Positions 60,641 through 64,000 of a stretch of DNA of 64,000 bases are shown piece after piece. A program made the translations under genes and the position numbers. Each line of letters opens with the position of its first letter. The first letter of the stretch is position 1. The notes beneath the pieces were generated by a model, which was given only the letters and a program-made list of their open reading frames with translations, was not told the origin of the DNA and did no database searches. This DNA comes from Fasciolopsis buskii (Eukaryota; Platyhelminthes; Trematoda; Plagiorchiida; Fasciolidae): positions 48,775 to 112,774 of the forward strand of contig LUCM01008935.1 of assembly GCA_008360955.1 (NCBI GenBank), read 5' to 3'.

Positions 60641-63484
60641 ATTGTTTAACACAACGATTTGTGGATAATTTTGTGTGCATTGTAACAGTGAAAATAAGTG
60701 TGCATGTAATCAAGTACCTTCACGGTTAGAGGAAGAGAGGCAGCCATTAGCCTCAGATTTAAGGTGTCGTACCACATAAGGTCTTAGTGCATCAGGCCTG
60801 GTAGTTAGTCGGGTGTCTGCATAGTTGTCTACCACCTGGACCAACTATTGCTCCTTGACTTGGCTTATTGTGCTATTCGATTTTCTAAGCGCATACGAGT
60901 TACCTTGGGAACGAACATCATTTTCACTGTCCAGTACGCTGCAGATGATGCAAATTCGGAGCGGTATTGAAAGCATCGCGGCTGGTTGGTGTTGTTTTAC
61001 TTTCCGGTCTTACCGAAAATAACGCCACAGGCGTTTGATGAATGTCTCGATCCATTACGTTACATGATGAAAAATAACGACGTCCGTTTTTCCTTCTCAC
61101 TAGTAAGCTCCACGTATGATTGGATGAACACAATTTCTCCGGGAAGCACGACCGATTTCGTGGTTACTGTAGCTTGTCAGGCTCATGGAGACTTGTGTTC
61201 TCTTTCTGAAAGTTCGCTCTGCTTGACCGACGAATCACCATGTGGTTCATAAATGCATGTGTTATCCATTCATGCTCCAAACGATTCAAACTGGGTTCTA
61301 GCGAGAAATGTCTATTTGTATTCTCATTAAACAGTTGGAACCGCAAATATTTCCTTGGTGAAGTTCAGGTGGTTTGGACACAACTTAGCAGTTAAACTAC
61401 TTCAAAGGCTGGTCAGCTGTACAATCTAGCCACTACCCTGATCTATTAAAGCCTTCTAGGGTAAATGGAGTAAGAAATACAGCATGGTCTGAGGAGCCCA
61501 CCGATGTTCTCCAGCAGTCTTTGTGTGGTCATTTTAAGTTGACGTTCAGAAGCCGGAGCGCGGAATACTTTTTACCCAAGACTCCAATTTTTAAAACATA
61601 AATAATAACTCTGACAGGCATCCCGAGGTCCATTCATCGGAATTCATGGTGACGACAGTTATTGCTTCCCAAAGGGAAGACGAGTTAGTTGATAATTCGG
61701 CAATTGTCAACAATCTTGGACACAAATTACAAAGACTTCTTAATTCACAATCCATTCATTATTCGCGATCTGATGAATTCATCATTTTCCGGCAAAATAA
61801 ACCATGTTTGACCGACCGCAACATTGTCCACAAATTGGTTCAATAATCGAAGCCTGTGAATAAATTCATAGTAGTTGCGACTAATGTAAATCCACGTTTT
61901 CCCAGTAAATCCTATTTTAGCATAGTTGGGAAATCTGAGCACTTGTGTTCATTTGCTTTGCGCATCTAGTACTTCCATGTGGGCGAATTTGTTCTCGCAT
62001 TCATAGAACGTGCAACGACAATCAAATTCTGCTGGTGTTAGAACTCACTTTATCCACTCGTTCGTGCTGTATTTTTTACCTCAGAAATTCTAAACGGTTT
62101 ATTACTTTCTTCAGCTCAATTCCATTCGGTCAATGGATCGCAGAGTGAATCAGCATGAGGTTACAAACCCCGTCGTTGTTACGGTTTCATTCAGACAGTG
62201 TTTGGTCCATCATTGAAAGCCTGATCGTGATGAAAATACCTCCAGTGTTTCTAGCCCCAGTTTGCGTTGTCTAGCGAAAAAACCTGTTCCCAGATTTTGT
62301 GGTAAGTCGAAATTGGCGGAATCTTGCGGTTGATGACATGCAACTGAGCACATGAGGTTGTCTGACCGTTGCTGTAGCTGACAATTTTGGCTCGTAAGGA
62401 TATGAAGTTTCACCCTTCGAAAACTGATCACGTCTCCCGGAAAGAATGGGAACGATTTTGTTTCTCAGACCTGCGTGTATCAATCCAAGAGAAAAAGAAA
62501 TTGATAAATGTATCACATTTTAATGGGGGAGGAATATTTATGTTGTATTGTTCGCACAGTTTTCGGCAACAAGCCAAATTTAGACACGCTAACTAGTTAG
62601 ACGAACATTCACTCTAACGGAAATAGTCGAAACAAAAGCAACTATTTTGTTCGGAGAATAAAATCGCCTCCTGTTAAACATTCTCAGTTGCCTGATAAAC
62701 TTCTTATTGGTTGACTTGCGCAACAGAGCAGCACATTTGTTTGCATACCTCCAATTACGCTCCCCGGGTAGATGGAGGGGGGAAATTAGTTAACTTAAAT
62801 GACAAAAATCAAATGAACTTCACTGTGTTGCGGATACTAGTCACATTGAATGATTGATTTCGATCTCTTTTCATGCATGAACCAGTTCGAAATGTTATTG
62901 CTCATAGCTGAATTTATTGGGGATGTGAGTTGAACTCACGTGTGTTCATGTTGATCTGATTTGTAAAATCAAACTTCGGGAATCAGATCTGTCGGATTTG
63001 TTCACATTAGCAAACGACATCATTTGCCCCGTCCCTCGACCGAAGGACAGTCCGTGGTGATTTTCCCTTCGAACATCATAATGAAATAAGCGATAAAATA
63101 AACAAATTATCCGTGCACTAATTTATTCTACTTCGTTGCAAGCATTTTGTTTTTTCGTTCGCACAAGCATCATCAGCAACTGGCGTTCAGCGTTTGACAG
63201 TATGGCAACCCTCACTGACGGTTGCTTTTCTCCCAGAATTTCAATTCCCAAAGAGTTCAAGGGAGCAAACTTATGCTGGTGGATACACAAAAGAAAGCTG
63301 TAGTAGCCATCGTATGGAAAACAGTCAAACTCTACCGAACCTCGGGTTTATTCATTTCTATTTGGCACAAAATGAAAACGCGATCATCGCCGTTCATAAT
63401 GTGATGTCAGGCTAGTCAGCATATCACATTTCTAACAGTGGAAAGAATATTCGACGGTCGTCAATTCAAATCAAGAGGTTTCAT
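60641..63484. other. Intergenic DNA, no gene recognised
   Basis: An 88-codon frame at 60986-61252 has no recognised domain. The left part could contain more of the endonuclease of the minus-strand element. No RNA gene seen. Confidence 0.4.
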
Positions 63485-64000
63485 CACTACAATTTGAGGC
63501 AAAACACCATCTCCCGATTTGTATACCAATGTAATTTTCCAATCCTTTTTTACCGTTTTCCTGTTATTTTTATGGGTTTACTTAAAAAAGAATTTAAAAT
63601 TCTCCTCCGGCGACTGTTAATTATTAGCCGTGTGTCCTTCATATCACTAACTGAATTGTCCTTCAATCTTTGTGATCAACACTTATCAGTATGTGAGAAA
63701 TTTGCTCACTTATTTCTTTCAGATCGCGCGCATCCTGTGCACAATGATCTTTCGAAGTCCCGCTCTCACATTTCAACACGACCCGTTGTTCGTTTCTACC
63801 CTCTAGAATAAGCATCTATAGGAACTCCACTGTCCCATATTTAGCACGCATTTGATAAACCATGATCGTGTTTTAGCCTAATTTCTGAACGGCCTACCGT
63901 AATGAGCTCTGATTATTCTTCGATGACTTTTTCATATTTGCAAAAGGTGATGAGTTGAAATTATTTGCTATTTTCATTCGCCTTTTCAAGAATTTTGACT
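63485..64000 (+). mobile_element. 5'-truncated CR1-like retrotransposon, C-terminus and 3'-UTR, cut by the window end
   Basis: The frame to 63811 reads through the last part of the reverse transcriptase with no stop: VIFMGLLKKEFKILLRR, then LCDQHLSVCEKFAHLFLSD and HPVHNDLSKSRSHISTR, matching the 'FPGLLKKDFKLLRR...CDxHxxxCxxFAxxVLSDxxHPLHxxL' end of these elements. The 3'-UTR from 63812 matches 53410-53590 and, inverted, 41945-42150. The copy is 5'-truncated near 63485 but is the best-preserved C-terminus in the window. Confidence 0.85.

Noticed and set aside
1..64000. CRISPR arrays, bacterial operons, rRNA or intact tRNA genes
   Set aside because: No regularly spaced direct repeats with spacers, no ribosome-binding-site gene arrays and no tRNA-like sequence with intact stems were found; all tRNA-like sequences are SINE heads.

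Overview
The window looks like gene-poor, repeat-rich nuclear DNA from a flatworm, most likely a digenean trematode. Supporting signs are one multi-exon gene with introns of 2.8 and 4.2 kb, GT/AG splice sites and AATAAA signals, several decayed non-LTR retrotransposons with metazoan-type endonuclease/reverse-transcriptase signatures, and tRNA-derived short repeats. One of those short repeats carries a hammerhead-ribozyme motif, a design known from schistosome Sm-alpha satellite/SINE repeats. The species is not determinable from the sequence alone. There is a 25-base assembly gap at 47470-47494 and a single N at 42639.

Layout: 1-14 kb is mostly decayed intergenic DNA with scattered SINE remnants and microsatellites. 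14.3-16.9 kb holds two fold-back (long inverted repeat) elements. 18.6-19.5 kb holds the most interesting object: two head-to-tail copies of a ~390-bp element, each with a tRNA-Arg-like Pol III promoter followed 5 nt later by a hammerhead-like fold, preceded by an inverted fragment of the same element. 20.5-21.0 kb is a GC-richer block of unknown origin. 26.3-35.6 kb contains the only well-supported protein gene, a three-exon gene for a 776-residue single-pass membrane protein, probably synaptotagmin-like. 39-45 kb, 51.9-53.6 kb, 58.7-60.6 kb and 63.5-64.0 kb are non-LTR retrotransposon graveyards of at least three families. The rest holds short tRNA-derived SINE copies and anonymous DNA.

Two short-repeat families dominate. 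Family A (tRNA-Arg-like head plus hammerhead) is at 4.2, 18.6-19.5 and 46.6 kb. Family B (a different tRNA-like head, then a conserved body and an AATAAAGGAAG-type tail) is at 5.4, 10.7, 21.2, 22.5, 25.6, 47.0 and 51.6 kb. Most open reading frames of 60-170 codons are chance or repeat-derived, and I do not call them genes.
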